35,146 bases of DNA from Verrucomicrobiota bacterium (GTDB taxonomy: Bacteria > Verrucomicrobiota > Verrucomicrobiia > Chthoniobacterales > UBA10450). Position 1 is the first letter of the stretch; every line of letters starts with the position of its first letter. A program made the translations under genes and the position numbers. Below the pieces are notes generated by a model that was not told the DNA's origin, did not search any database, and saw nothing but the letters and a program-made list of their open reading frames with translations. The stretch spans positions 1 to 35,146 of the forward strand of contig QHOV01000146.1 in assembly GCA_003218885.1 (NCBI GenBank), given 5' to 3'. This document shows, one piece after another, positions 1-9,111 of this stretch.

Positions 1-255
1 AAGATAACCCATAATGCCGACAACGAGAAATATCATGCCCAGCGCATACAAAACGAAAGCAGTCACGCGCGCTCCCTGGACGTTTTTGCTGAGAATCAGT
101 TCGACAGCGCGCTCACCCTTCGACAGTGCCTCTGCGCACGTGCTCGAACAAGCTGTTCGCTGCGACGATGGAACTCGATCACAACTGGAGCAAAGAGCAC
201 GACCGCAATAAGCACAAACCGCCGTTGCATCCTGATTGTGGGTGGCGCATTTCAT
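1..255 (-). CDS. Partial membrane protein with N-terminal B-box-like Cys/His zinc-binding motif (runs off left edge)
   Basis: Own translation of the minus strand from ATG at 255: MKCATHNQDATAVCAYCGRALCSSCDRVPSSQRTACSSTCAEALSKGERAVELILSKNVQGARVTAFVLYALGMIFLVVGIMGYL, open to the window edge. Cys/His pattern followed by a hydrophobic segment. Not in the ORF track because it is truncated. Confidence 0.75.
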   Translation of the reverse strand, partial: MKCATHNQDATAVCAYCGRALCSSCDRVPSSQRTACSSTCAEALSKGERAVELILSKNVQGARVTAFVLYALGMIFLVVGIMGYL

Positions 256-338
256 GGCGGTTCAGGCGGTCTAACGAGAATTCGGTCCGATGTTTGCGCC
301 TTTAAAGGCGTATTTTTTGGGCCTAATACGATTGAGGT

Positions 339-1136
339 TCATCGAGAGAAAAATCCGGTCAACGGACTGGTCGCCGCCGCGGCGCTGAGTTTTTCGGCTA
401 GTCCGATTTCACGCGCTTCGCGACCTGCTTCAATGGCCTTCTTGAATGCTTTTGCCATGCGAACGGGATCGGAAGCGATTGCGATCGCGGTGTTCACGAG
501 GACGGCGTCGGCGCCCATTTCCATCGCTTCGGCGGCGTGACTTGGCGCGCCCAGCCCGGCATCAACCACGACTGGGACTGTCGCCTGTTCGATAATGATC
601 TCGATCTGCAGACGCGCCTCGATCCCGCGGTTGCTGCCGATTGGTGAACCGAGCGGCATCACCGTGGCCGTCCCGATGTCCTGCAATCGCTTCGCCAACA
701 CTGGATCGGCATTGATGTAGGGCAGCACGGTGAATCCCTCTTTCACGAGAATTTCCGCGGCCGCCAATGTCTCAACCGGATCGGGAAGCAAATAGCGCGG
801 GTCCGGGTGAATCTCGAGCTTGATCCATTTTGGCAAGCCTGCGCTCGCTGCCAGGCGCGCGAGCCGCACGGCTTCATCCGCGTTGCGTGCGCCACTGGTG
901 TTCGGCAAAAGAAGAAAACGCTTCGGATCGACAAAATCGAGAATGTTCGCAAACGGATCGTGTTTGCCGGAAATATCGGCGCGCCGCAGCGCCACAGTCA
1001 CGAGCTCGGTCCCGCTGGCAATGAGCGCATCGCGCATCAGCTCGTTCGACGCGAATTTGCCCGTGCCAACGATGAGGCGCGAAGTGAATTCGCGATCCGC
1101 AATCTTCAGTTTGGAGGGCTTGTCCGCCATTGGCAA
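339..1136 (-). CDS. thiG: Thiazole synthase ThiG
   Basis: 265 aa ORF with ThiG-typical segments ([72 protein letters not shown]). Confidence 0.95.
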   Translation of the reverse strand: MPMADKPSKLKIADREFTSRLIVGTGKFASNELMRDALIASGTELVTVALRRADISGKHDPFANILDFVDPKRFLLLPNTSGARNADEAVRLARLAASAGLPKWIKLEIHPDPRYLLPDPVETLAAAEILVKEGFTVLPYINADPVLAKRLQDIGTATVMPLGSPIGSNRGIEARLQIEIIIEQATVPVVVDAGLGAPSHAAEAMEMGADAVLVNTAIAIASDPVRMAKAFKKAIEAGREAREIGLAEKLSAAAATSPLTGFFSR

Positions 1137-1210
1137 AAGGATAAACGAATTCGTCCAAACGCGCGAGTTTCTCCTTGTACGAAATAACTAATCACGCCAC
1201 ATTCCCGACG

Positions 1211-2026
1211 ATGGCTCAGTTTGATCTCCGCCAAGAAGATTGCGTCGAAGGAATGTCACAGTTGGCAGATGAAAGTGTCGATCTTGTCGTGACGTCTCCG
1301 CCTTACAATCTCGGGATCGGTTATGGTAAATACTCCGACCGGCAGGATCGACAATCGTATTTGCGATGGTGCCGCAAATGGGCTGCGCAGGTTCGAAGAA
1401 TTCTGACATTGAACGGCTCATTTTTTCTGAACATCGGCTCCGCGCCATCGAACCCAATGTTGCCGCATGAAATTGCAATAGGGCTGACGTCCACCTCAGG
1501 CGGATTCGTTTTGCAGAACACAATTCACTGGATCAAATCGATCACGATCGAAGATGGAAAAGCAGAAGTTTGTTCGTACGGCCATTTCAAACCGATCAGT
1601 TCCAAACGGTTTCTAAACGATTGCCACGAATACATTTTTCATTTCACGAAGTCGGGTCGCGTCGAAATTGATCGGCTCGCCCTTGGCGTTCCTTATCAGG
1701 ACAAAAGCAACATTTCTCGCTGGCGTCACACTCGCGGAAACGATCTGCGTTGTCGGGGCAATACGTGGTTCGTTCCTTACGAAACGATTCAGAACCGCCA
1801 GAGAGAGCGACCCCATCCCGCGACGTTTCCGGTCCAACTGGCAGAATGGTGCATCAAGCTGCATGGAGCGTCGCGCGTTCGCACCATGCTCGACCCGTTT
1901 CTCGGCATTGGAAACTCCGCCGTCGCGGCACAACGCTGCGGAGTGAAAAAATTTACCGGCTTCGAAATTGACGAGACCTATCTCGCGGAAGCTAGACGGC
2001 GCCTTGGAACAGTACGCTTACAGTAG
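1211..2026 (+). CDS. Site-specific DNA methyltransferase (TSPPYN, beta-class motif order)
   Basis: TSPPYN catalytic motif near the N-terminus, SAM-binding DPFLGIGNSAVAA and FTGFEID near the C-terminus. ORF opens at 1175 but ATG at 1211 (MAQFDLRQEDC) is the more likely start. Confidence 0.85.
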   Translation: MAQFDLRQEDCVEGMSQLADESVDLVVTSPPYNLGIGYGKYSDRQDRQSYLRWCRKWAAQVRRILTLNGSFFLNIGSAPSNPMLPHEIAIGLTSTSGGFVLQNTIHWIKSITIEDGKAEVCSYGHFKPISSKRFLNDCHEYIFHFTKSGRVEIDRLALGVPYQDKSNISRWRHTRGNDLRCRGNTWFVPYETIQNRQRERPHPATFPVQLAEWCIKLHGASRVRTMLDPFLGIGNSAVAAQRCGVKKFTGFEIDETYLAEARRRLGTVRLQ

Positions 2027-3079
2027 TTGACCATCTTCTTTCGTGGTGTTCGCCGATTGCTGAAATTTCTCGAGCGATTTCACCAAATTCCCCGGAAGCG
2101 GCCGCACACGATCAAAAATGCGTGCGGCCAGCGGCTGAGCTGTTGCGTACCCGCCGGCAAACATTTCCAATTTTGAATCGAGATTGTCGATGTAATGCAA
2201 GGCCATCGCTTCTGGCGTCTTCGGCTCAACAGGTGAACCCAGTTCTTTCTGGCCATGGTGGGCACCAATCAAATGCAGTAAATGCAGGCGCACATCTTCC
2301 GATGATGGGGAATACCCTTTCCATACCTCTGTGTTTTCGGCGCTGAGTTTTCGCCACAGCGAATTGACGACTTCGAGTCCGATAGAAATGTGGCCGACCA
2401 GTTCGCCGAGTTCATCGTAATCCATAACAAAGCCCGTCTCGGAGAATTGGTTTTCCCAAAGTTTGCCGGAGTCGTGAAAGAGAATTCCAGCGATCAACAG
2501 ATCAAGATTCAGTTGCGGATAAAGCGGCGCGATCTCCTTCGCCACCCGCATCATTTGCGCCGTGTGTTCAACCAACCCGCCGCGACGCGAGTGATGATAT
2601 TTGCGCGCTGCTGCGGCACGGCGAAAACGATCGCCCCATTCTTTTACGAATGCTTCGCATAACCCGCGCAGGCGAGGATCGGTAATGATGTGGATGGTTT
2701 TCTCAATGAGCTCCCAGTCCGCGTTCTGTTTCGCGCGCAAATCTGCAGGGCCTAGCAATAATTCATTCTTCTCCTGGTCGGTGAGCGGGCGCACTGTCCA
2801 CTTGTCTGCCTCGAGCCCATATTGCGAGTGCACCCGGAACTCGCCAGCGAGTTCCATAAAGCTTTCCGGCGTTAGACCACTGCACGTTTTATAGGCAGGA
2901 TGATCGCTCCAGACCCGCAGTTTCATCTGATCGCACGGATCTGCCAGAACGAGTTCGCAGTACGGTTTCCCTTCGCGCTGCGTCTTGGCCGTGGCCGATT
3001 GCACCTGCACATGCACGCGCGCCGGCACGGCGCCATTTTGCGCCGCACGACGAATCTCAGTCAGCGTTAGTAGGTTCAC
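2018..3079 (-). CDS. OB-fold/HD-domain 3'-5' exoribonuclease, YhaM-like
   Basis: N-terminal OB-like region plus HD domain (HHSRRGGLVEHT, GILFHDSGKLWE, HLIGAHHG). ORF extends to 3145, but the extension reads through a palindromic repeat; GTG at 3079 (VNLLTLTEIRR) is a likelier start. Confidence 0.75.
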   Translation of the reverse strand: MNLLTLTEIRRAAQNGAVPARVHVQVQSATAKTQREGKPYCELVLADPCDQMKLRVWSDHPAYKTCSGLTPESFMELAGEFRVHSQYGLEADKWTVRPLTDQEKNELLLGPADLRAKQNADWELIEKTIHIITDPRLRGLCEAFVKEWGDRFRRAAAARKYHHSRRGGLVEHTAQMMRVAKEIAPLYPQLNLDLLIAGILFHDSGKLWENQFSETGFVMDYDELGELVGHISIGLEVVNSLWRKLSAENTEVWKGYSPSSEDVRLHLLHLIGAHHGQKELGSPVEPKTPEAMALHYIDNLDSKLEMFAGGYATAQPLAARIFDRVRPLPGNLVKSLEKFQQSANTTKEDGQLL

Positions 3080-3106
3080 AGACGTTAATCTATCACGAAT
3101 CGCAAG

Positions 3107-3161
3107 CTGTGGCCGCCTTGCTGTGCAAGGCGCTGCGCTTCCCACAGGGAAGCGGCTACAA
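3107..3161. repeat. Two-hairpin palindromic element, CTGTAG family copy R1
   Basis: CTGTGGC-CGCCTTG-CTGTG-CAAGGCG-CTG-CGCTTCCC-ACA-GGGAAGCG-GCTACA. Reverse complement aligns to R5 (GTAGYCGCTTCCCTGTGGGAAGC). Confidence 0.85.
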
Positions 3162-3173
3162 GGGCAATCGATT

Positions 3174-4382
3174 ATGCCGACAATTCGCCGTTGCGCTACA
3201 TGTACGCTCCATTGCTCAATGTTTCTGAAGCATCTCGAATGCAGCGCGTGCGGCCGTTGTCACGAGTGGTCACGCTTGCAGAATCTCTGCGTCTCCTGCC
3301 AGAAACCGCTTCTTGCGATTGTTGATCTCGCCGCGGCGAGTCGAACCCTGACGCGCGAATCGCTGGCCACGCGAGAGAAATCGTTGTGGCGTTATCGCGA
3401 AGTGTTGCCGTTGCCCGGCGAACTTGAGCCGGTTTCGTTAGGCGAAGGCGGAACACCGCTGTTGCGCGCATCCGGCAGCTGCCGGACTGGCGACATCGAT
3501 CTCTGGATCAAGGAGGAGTCGCTGAACCCAACGCAAAGTTTCAAGGCGCGGGGAATGACTGTGGCCGTTTCGATGGCAAAATATCTTGGCGCTGAGAAAC
3601 TGGCGGTTCCCAGCGCAGGAAACGCCGGCGGCGCACTCGCCGCCTACGCGGCTCGGGCGGGTCTCGAAGCGCACATCTTCATGCCGCGCGACACGCCCCG
3701 CGCGAACATCATTGAGTGCCGCGAACTGGCCGCTCATGTCACGCTGATCGACGGATTGATCACTGATTGCGCCGCTGAAATCGCGCGCCGGAAAGAAAAG
3801 GAAGGCTGGTTCGATATGTCCACGCTCAAGGAACCCTATCGCGTGGAGGGGAAAAAGACGCTCGGCTACGAATTAGCGGAGCAGTTTGCCTGGCAATTGC
3901 CCGATGTCATTTTATATCCGACCGGCGGCGGCACCGGTCTCATCGGAATGTGGAAAGCGTTCGATGAAATGGAAATGCTCGGCTGGATCGGTAAAAAGCG
4001 CCCCCGTATGTTCGCCGTGCAAGCCACCGGTTGCGCCCCGATGGTGCGTGCGTTTGAAGCCGGAGAAAAAACTGCCGCAGAATTTTCGGACGCGCATACG
4101 ATTGCCTCCGGTCTGCGCGTTCCAAAAGCGATCGGCGATTTCCTGATCCTAAACATTCTTCGTCAGTCCAAGGGGGGCGCGGTCGCTGTCGATGACGAAG
4201 AAATGATCCGCGTCGCGCGCGACGTGGGATCAAAGGAAGGCCTCTTCGTCTGTCCAGAAGGAGCAGCCTGTTTCGCTGCTTTCAAGTCGCTTCACCGTGC
4301 CGGGAAAGTTGGTTCCGGCGAGCAAGTAGTCATTTTTAATACCGGCTCGGGAATCAAATATCTCGAATGCTACAACGGCTAA
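3174..4382 (+). CDS. thrC: Threonine synthase
   Basis: PLP fold-type II enzyme: SFKARGM lysine motif, [36 protein letters not shown]-terminal CSACG...CVSC zinc ribbon. Start could also be 3219 ([12 protein letters not shown]). Confidence 0.9.
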   Translation: MPTIRRCATCTLHCSMFLKHLECSACGRCHEWSRLQNLCVSCQKPLLAIVDLAAASRTLTRESLATREKSLWRYREVLPLPGELEPVSLGEGGTPLLRASGSCRTGDIDLWIKEESLNPTQSFKARGMTVAVSMAKYLGAEKLAVPSAGNAGGALAAYAARAGLEAHIFMPRDTPRANIIECRELAAHVTLIDGLITDCAAEIARRKEKEGWFDMSTLKEPYRVEGKKTLGYELAEQFAWQLPDVILYPTGGGTGLIGMWKAFDEMEMLGWIGKKRPRMFAVQATGCAPMVRAFEAGEKTAAEFSDAHTIASGLRVPKAIGDFLILNILRQSKGGAVAVDDEEMIRVARDVGSKEGLFVCPEGAACFAAFKSLHRAGKVGSGEQVVIFNTGSGIKYLECYNG

Positions 4383-4428
4383 ACGAGTCGACCACGGGAC
4401 GATTCCAACGATCTTAAGGCGAACTTTC

Positions 4429-4755
4429 ATGTCGATTGAACTGCCCGAAATCATTCAAGAGTATGTTGATGCCAGCAATCGGCACGACGCGAAAGCAATT
4501 CTTGCCTGCTTTTTAAATGACGCTGTTGTGCATGACGAAGGAAAAGAATTTCGAGGCGTAGAGATGATCGAAGATTGGATCCTGAAGACGATCGAGAAAT
4601 ACAAATTCCACTTCAAACCGCTCAGCATCAGAACGGACGAACCGGAAGCCGTTGTCACAGTGGAAGTGTCCGGAAGTTTTCCGGGAAGCCCTGTTACGCC
4701 CGATTATCACTTCACGATTGCGAGCGATAAAATTTCATCTCTCACAATCAACTAA
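4429..4755 (+). CDS. NTF2-like/SnoaL-fold protein
   Basis: 108 aa; pattern IIQEYVDASNRHDAKAILACFLNDAVVHDEGKEFRGVEMIEDW typical of the NTF2-like superfamily. Confidence 0.75.
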   Translation: MSIELPEIIQEYVDASNRHDAKAILACFLNDAVVHDEGKEFRGVEMIEDWILKTIEKYKFHFKPLSIRTDEPEAVVTVEVSGSFPGSPVTPDYHFTIASDKISSLTIN

Positions 4756-4854
4756 TGTGGAATCGTTACGCGTGGCAGCGAGCATGCTCTTGATTCGGCC
4801 GGAGATTTTGCGAGCAGCGATTTTATTTCGAGCGATGGTGCTAATACAGTTGAA

Positions 4855-5445
4855 ATGATTAGAGGAAGCGAAGTCCGGAAGGCGGATTTTCCGATCGAGC
4901 CGCTTTTGCTCGACCGTTGGTCGCCCCGCGCGATGTCAGGTGAAGAGATTTCGGAAGAGGAATTGATGCGACTCTTCGAAGCCGCTCGCTGGGCGCCGTC
5001 TTCATTCAACGCCCAGCAATGGCGCGCGCTTTATGCGCGCCGCGGCACCGAACATTGGCAGACATTTTTTGATTTACTCGTCGACGCGAACAAAACGTGG
5101 GCAAAAAATGCCGCCGTGCTGGTCGTGTTCATTGCGCGAAGGTTTTTCGATTACAATGATGAGCCGTCGGTTACGCATTCGTATGACGCTGGAGCAGCGT
5201 GGGAGAATTTCGCGCTGCAAGGCTTCCGCCAGGGTCTGGTGGTGCATGGCATGGAAGGCTTCGATTACGAGTGCGCGCGCAGAGAGCTGCGAATTCCAGA
5301 TGAATTCCAAGTGGAAGCAATGGCTGCTGTCGGCAAACCGGGGCCGAAAGAACTGCTGCCTGAAAAGTTGCAGGCGCGCGAAAGCCCGAATGATCGGCGC
5401 AAAGTTTCCGAGAGCGTTTTCGAGGGCCCATTCAAGTCTCAATAG
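4855..5445 (+). CDS. Nitroreductase family protein
   Basis: 196 aa; RWSPRAMSGEEISEEELMRLFEAARWAPSSFNAQQWR is characteristic of the family. Confidence 0.88.
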   Translation: MIRGSEVRKADFPIEPLLLDRWSPRAMSGEEISEEELMRLFEAARWAPSSFNAQQWRALYARRGTEHWQTFFDLLVDANKTWAKNAAVLVVFIARRFFDYNDEPSVTHSYDAGAAWENFALQGFRQGLVVHGMEGFDYECARRELRIPDEFQVEAMAAVGKPGPKELLPEKLQARESPNDRRKVSESVFEGPFKSQ

Positions 5446-5493
5446 CAATTCAGCCTAACGAGCGTCGATTCGGGCGGCGGTAATGGCTACCAC

Positions 5494-6423
5494 TCACAGC
5501 ACCACGGTTCCGCGCAGTATTTCCACCGCATACCCGCCTACGCGGACGTTGGTAATGTGCTCGCCTTCCCGAGTTGCTCGGACATACATCTCACTTGGAC
5601 GACGGCACTCGATGCCCTGGCGAATCAGCACCTGCTCATCGCTCTTTGCGACTTCGTGTTGGACCATCCAACTGGCGGCGCAGCCCGCCGCCGACCCTGT
5701 GGCAGGATCTTCACCGCCGTAAAAAAACATCCGAGCTCGAGCTTCAAGGCGGCCTTCGCGCCGTTCGGGACACAGAAAGTAAAAAAAGTTGGCACCGGAG
5801 CTCTTCAGAAATTCCGATGCCTGCGCGTACGTGAACTTCACACCGGACAGTGTCTGTTGATTGCGGAATGGCACAATCGTAAAGGTCAATCCTGTTGAGA
5901 CGGCCTGTATGGGCCATTCCGAAGAAATCTCGTCAACGGCGATTCCAATGACGCGAGCGACCTCTTCTCGCGAAAGTGTAGTTCCGAACTCGGGATCGCG
6001 CTGCCGCATTTCGCCGAAGACCTGCCCGTCTACTCGATCACGGCCCGTGTTGTCCGAATCGGCGGCGAAGCGCACGGGAATTCTCCCGGCCTTCAAGTCG
6101 AGGACGATTTCATCAGTTGTCTTTAGACCTCGATCGGACCGCAAGCTGTAAAGATACAACGCCGTACCGAGTGTCGGATGTCCAGCGAAGGGCAATTCTT
6201 CCGCAACCGTAAATATGCGAACCTGTTTGCCCGCTCGAGCTTCGGTCGCGGGTTCACGCGGCAGAATGAAAGTCGTTTCCGAAAGATTCATTTCCCTCGC
6301 CAGCGCTTGCATTTCGCCGTCGCTCAGCCCGCGCGCGTCGGTAAAGACTGCGAGCGGATTACCTGTCAGCGGCGTTCGCGTGAAGACATCGAGTTGAACA
6401 AATTCATATGTTCGCTTCCCCAT
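5494..6423 (-). CDS. PhzF family isomerase
   Basis: 309 aa; VQLDVFTRTPLTGNPLAVF, MNLSETTFI, ELPFAGHPTLGTA, GGEDPATGSAAGCAASWM motifs. Confidence 0.93.
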   Translation of the reverse strand: MGKRTYEFVQLDVFTRTPLTGNPLAVFTDARGLSDGEMQALAREMNLSETTFILPREPATEARAGKQVRIFTVAEELPFAGHPTLGTALYLYSLRSDRGLKTTDEIVLDLKAGRIPVRFAADSDNTGRDRVDGQVFGEMRQRDPEFGTTLSREEVARVIGIAVDEISSEWPIQAVSTGLTFTIVPFRNQQTLSGVKFTYAQASEFLKSSGANFFYFLCPERREGRLEARARMFFYGGEDPATGSAAGCAASWMVQHEVAKSDEQVLIRQGIECRRPSEMYVRATREGEHITNVRVGGYAVEILRGTVVL

Positions 6424-6544
6424 TCATCAACTTTGTGCCTGGGAACCCGGCAAGACGAACATTAACTTCCGCTGGCACATCGATCGGGTATTGATGCTTT
6501 CCTTGCCATCCGGCAACTGCCGGACAATGTTTTGTTCGCTCCGC

Positions 6545-6620
6545 GCCGACGTAGCTCAGCTGGTAGAGCAGCGGTTTCGTAAACCGCAGGTCACGGGTTC
6601 GAATCCCGTCGTCGGCTCCA
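6545..6620 (+). tRNA. tRNA-Thr (anticodon CGT), CCA encoded
   Basis: GCCGACG...CGTCGGC acceptor stem, D-loop AGCTCAGCTGGTAGAGC, anticodon arm GCGGT-TTCGTAA-ACCGC, T-arm GGGTTCGAATCCC, 3' TCCA. Confidence 0.97.
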
Positions 6621-6629
6621 GCCTTCCCA

Positions 6630-7418
6630 ATGACCGACTTGTCCGCATCAGACCATTCCGTCTCGATTATTGTTCCTACTTTGAACGAAGAGGAAAATAT
6701 CGCGCCGCTGGTTGCGCAAATCACTGCGTGCGCGGTTCCGTTTCGGGAAATCTTGTTTGTTGATGATTATTCGACCGACACCACTCGAGAGGAGATCCGC
6801 GCTCTTGAGGGAAGTTTGCCAATCCGCTTGATCGAGCAAAACGGAGCAGAGTTCGGATTAGCGAGCGCAATTATGTCGGGTGCCCGGGCCGCTGAAGGGG
6901 AAATTCTTCTGGTGATGGATGCAGACCTGAGTCATCCGCCTGAGCGGATCAAGGATTTATTGGCACCACTGTTTGCTGGCACGGCAGACCTGGTGGTTGG
7001 AAGCCGGTATGTGAAAGGCGGATCCACACCGGGCTGGCCGGTGTGGCGCCGGATCATATCGCGAGCAGGTGCCGCGCTTGCTTATCCACTCACCGGCCTG
7101 CACGACTCCATGTGCGGCTTCTTCGCTATTGGCCGTTCCCGGCTGCTGGAGTTGGCGCCACACACCAGCGGTTTCAAAATTGTTTTCGAGACGATCGTGC
7201 GCGGCGGTGGCGTGCTGCGATTACGTGAAATCCCCATCGCTTTTCGCGACCGCGTACGCGGGAAATCGAAAATGTCGTTCAGCGTCGCGCTGCGATTTTT
7301 TTTCCGCTGGCTGCTCGCGATGTTTCAGTATGTCGTGCGCGGAGTACGGCCCCGTGGAGACGGTGCAAAAGTGGCTCGCACAGCGGAGGCCTTACATCCA
7401 GAGGCCCCAGGAAAGTAG
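6630..7418 (+). CDS. Family 2 glycosyltransferase, dolichol-phosphate mannosyltransferase-like
   Basis: SIIVPTLNEEENIAPLV, FVDDYSTDTTRE, LLVMDADLSHPPE, VVGSRYVKGG motifs. Confidence 0.9.
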   Translation: MTDLSASDHSVSIIVPTLNEEENIAPLVAQITACAVPFREILFVDDYSTDTTREEIRALEGSLPIRLIEQNGAEFGLASAIMSGARAAEGEILLVMDADLSHPPERIKDLLAPLFAGTADLVVGSRYVKGGSTPGWPVWRRIISRAGAALAYPLTGLHDSMCGFFAIGRSRLLELAPHTSGFKIVFETIVRGGGVLRLREIPIAFRDRVRGKSKMSFSVALRFFFRWLLAMFQYVVRGVRPRGDGAKVARTAEALHPEAPGK

Positions 7419-8417
7419 GGCGGAGGCGTCGCGCCAGACGCGGCTTGAGCTATCGCCCAGTACAACGACGATTACATCTTTGCCGGGACGCGTCCCGCTT
7501 GCGATCAAACATTTGCCCGCGGCATCGGTGTAACCAGTCTTCATGCCGTTGCAGTAAGGCAGCCGTCTGAGAAGCTTGTTTGTGTTTTCAAGTTCCCGCG
7601 TGCGGCCGTTGGCATACCGAAAGACAAGCTGCGGAAGACAAACGATGGAGCGGATCGTCGGGTTCGCGTACGCGGCGCGCGCGATAAGTGAGAGGTCGCG
7701 CGCGGTTGAGTACTGCCCCGGAACCGGCAAACCATTCGGATTCACAAAATGCGAGTGCACAGCACCAAGTTCCTGAGCGCGCCTATTCATGACCTCCGCA
7801 AACGCCTCGATGCTGCCTGCATCGTCCCGCGCCAGACATCGCGCGACGTCGTTGGGACTTTTCACCAGCAGTGCTCGCAGAAGATCGATCCGCTGATATG
7901 TGTCGCCCGCTTTGATGTTCAGTTTCACCGGCTCAGCCAGCGTATCCACCGGTTGAACCGTGACCCGCTGATCCAAAAAACCGCGCTCAGCCACAATCAA
8001 CGCAGTAAGGAGTTTTTGCGTGCTGGCCGGGACCCTTATTTGATCCGCATTTTTTTCGTACAATGTTTTGCCCGTGTTCGCGTCCACCACGATAACGGAG
8101 GCCGCGCTGGTCTTGGGGATTCCTTCGGGAGTGTACTCCGTCGGCGCGGGAATTGATTCTTCGGTTTCCTTTGCCTTTGCGCGTTTCCGGTGCGACTCGG
8201 CATGAGTCGATTTGGACGTCTTTGTCTTACGAGCAGGACTGGACTCAACATCGGCATCCTCTGTGTCCTTCGCTGTGACCGCCTTCGCTTTTCGAACCGG
8301 GCCAGAGATCCCGCTCGGCCGGACTGCCGGAGAGTCAGCAGCGTCCTGACTCCACGCGCTCAGCGCGAATACTGACACCAATGCGCAAAGGAAGAAAAAT
8401 CGTTTGCGCCACATCAT
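7392..8417 (-). CDS. D-alanyl-D-alanine carboxypeptidase (PBP5/6-like, serine peptidase S11)
   Basis: Signal peptide MMWRKRFFFLCALVSVFALSAWSQ, SxxK (PASTQKLL), SPND, KTG (GMKTGYTDAAGKCL). ORF opens at 8477; start at 8417 gives a clean signal peptide. Confidence 0.9.
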   Translation of the reverse strand: MMWRKRFFFLCALVSVFALSAWSQDAADSPAVRPSGISGPVRKAKAVTAKDTEDADVESSPARKTKTSKSTHAESHRKRAKAKETEESIPAPTEYTPEGIPKTSAASVIVVDANTGKTLYEKNADQIRVPASTQKLLTALIVAERGFLDQRVTVQPVDTLAEPVKLNIKAGDTYQRIDLLRALLVKSPNDVARCLARDDAGSIEAFAEVMNRRAQELGAVHSHFVNPNGLPVPGQYSTARDLSLIARAAYANPTIRSIVCLPQLVFRYANGRTRELENTNKLLRRLPYCNGMKTGYTDAAGKCLIASGTRPGKDVIVVVLGDSSSRVWRDASALLSWGLWM

Positions 8418-8485
8418 GGACGGGAAATTAGCGACAAAACTTTTACCCGCGCAAGCGTCCCCACGCATATCTGGCAACGCAGCGA

Positions 8486-8869
8486 TTACGATTTCGACCC
8501 GCGCTCGATCAGTTCGATCTCGTACCCTTCTGGCGCATCGATGAAGGCAATCTTGCCGATACCACTCGGATGCGGTCCGTCGGATAACGGGTAACCCTTT
8601 GCCGCTGCCTCTTTCGCGAACTTTTCGAGGTCGTCCACTTCAAAAGCGAGGTGGGTGAGATCGGGACCGACCACTACCGGCCCGCTCTCGTCAAATTTGC
8701 AAATCTCAATTTCTTCGTCGCTGCCAGGCGCTTTTAGAAATACAAGTTGCGAACCGCGCCCGGAGGTTTGACGCCGAGTTTCCTGGAGTCCGAGAACATT
8801 CTTGTAGAAGGAAACCGTTTTCTCCAAGTCGTGTACGCGATAGCGCGTGTGCAGCAATCTCTTGACCAT
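8486..8869 (-). CDS. Glyoxalase/VOC family protein (lactoylglutathione lyase-like)
   Basis: LLHTRYRVHDLEKTVSFYKNVLGLQ, HLAFEVDDLE, FIDAPEGYEIELIE. Confidence 0.9.
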   Translation of the reverse strand: MVKRLLHTRYRVHDLEKTVSFYKNVLGLQETRRQTSGRGSQLVFLKAPGSDEEIEICKFDESGPVVVGPDLTHLAFEVDDLEKFAKEAAAKGYPLSDGPHPSGIGKIAFIDAPEGYEIELIERGSKS

Positions 8870-8917
8870 GCATTAGCTTATTCTTGCTAGAGATGGATTC
8901 AAACTCCTTGTCTGGAC

Positions 8918-8978
8918 AAAGCCGTCGAAACGGCTTTATTGCCGCGCGTCGCGGTGATCACCGGACTGAACTCCGGTG
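8918..8978. repeat. Two tandem palindromes in an intergenic region
   Basis: AAAGCCGTCGAAACGGCTTT (8918-8937) and CACCGGACTGAACTCCGGTG (8959-8978). Confidence 0.6.
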
Positions 8979-9007
8979 TTAATGAGAGTCAGTAGATTCG
9001 CTTTTTT

Positions 9008-9099
9008 GTCATGTCGAGCGAAGTCGAGACATCTCTTGCTGACGTTTGACAATATCTAGAGATTTCTCGGGTTCACCGCCGGGCTTCGCTCGAAATGAC
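9008..9099. repeat. Inverted repeat, GTCAT-TTCGAGCGAAG family copy
   Basis: GTCATGTCGAGCGAAGTCGAGACATCTCTTG...GAGATTTCTCGGG...GGGCTTCGCTCGAAATGAC; similar to 20021-20105 and 29364-29456. Confidence 0.85.
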
Positions 9100-9111
9100 G
9101 GCCAGACAATT

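Noticed and set aside
807-1191. Overlapping ORFs on the plus strand opposite thiG (807..1187, 820..1191, 830..1024)
   Set aside because: Antisense to a well-supported thiG with no recognisable domain; GC-rich shadow ORFs.
6404-6763. ORFs 6404..6724 (-) and 6491..6763 (+) with ADDGIRTRDLRFTKPLLYQLSYVG and ADVAQLVEQRFRKPQVTGSNPVVGSS
   Set aside because: Both are classic spurious translations across a tRNA gene (tRNA-Thr 6545-6620).
7392-7418. 27-bp overlap of convergent glycosyltransferase and D,D-carboxypeptidase 3' ends
   Set aside because: Short tail-to-tail overlaps are common; not remarkable by itself.
9046-9111. N-terminal extension of the ATP-grasp ORF (MTISRDFSGSPPGFARNDGQTI)
   Set aside because: Encoded by the GTCAT-family repeat; ATG at 9112 gives the conserved start.
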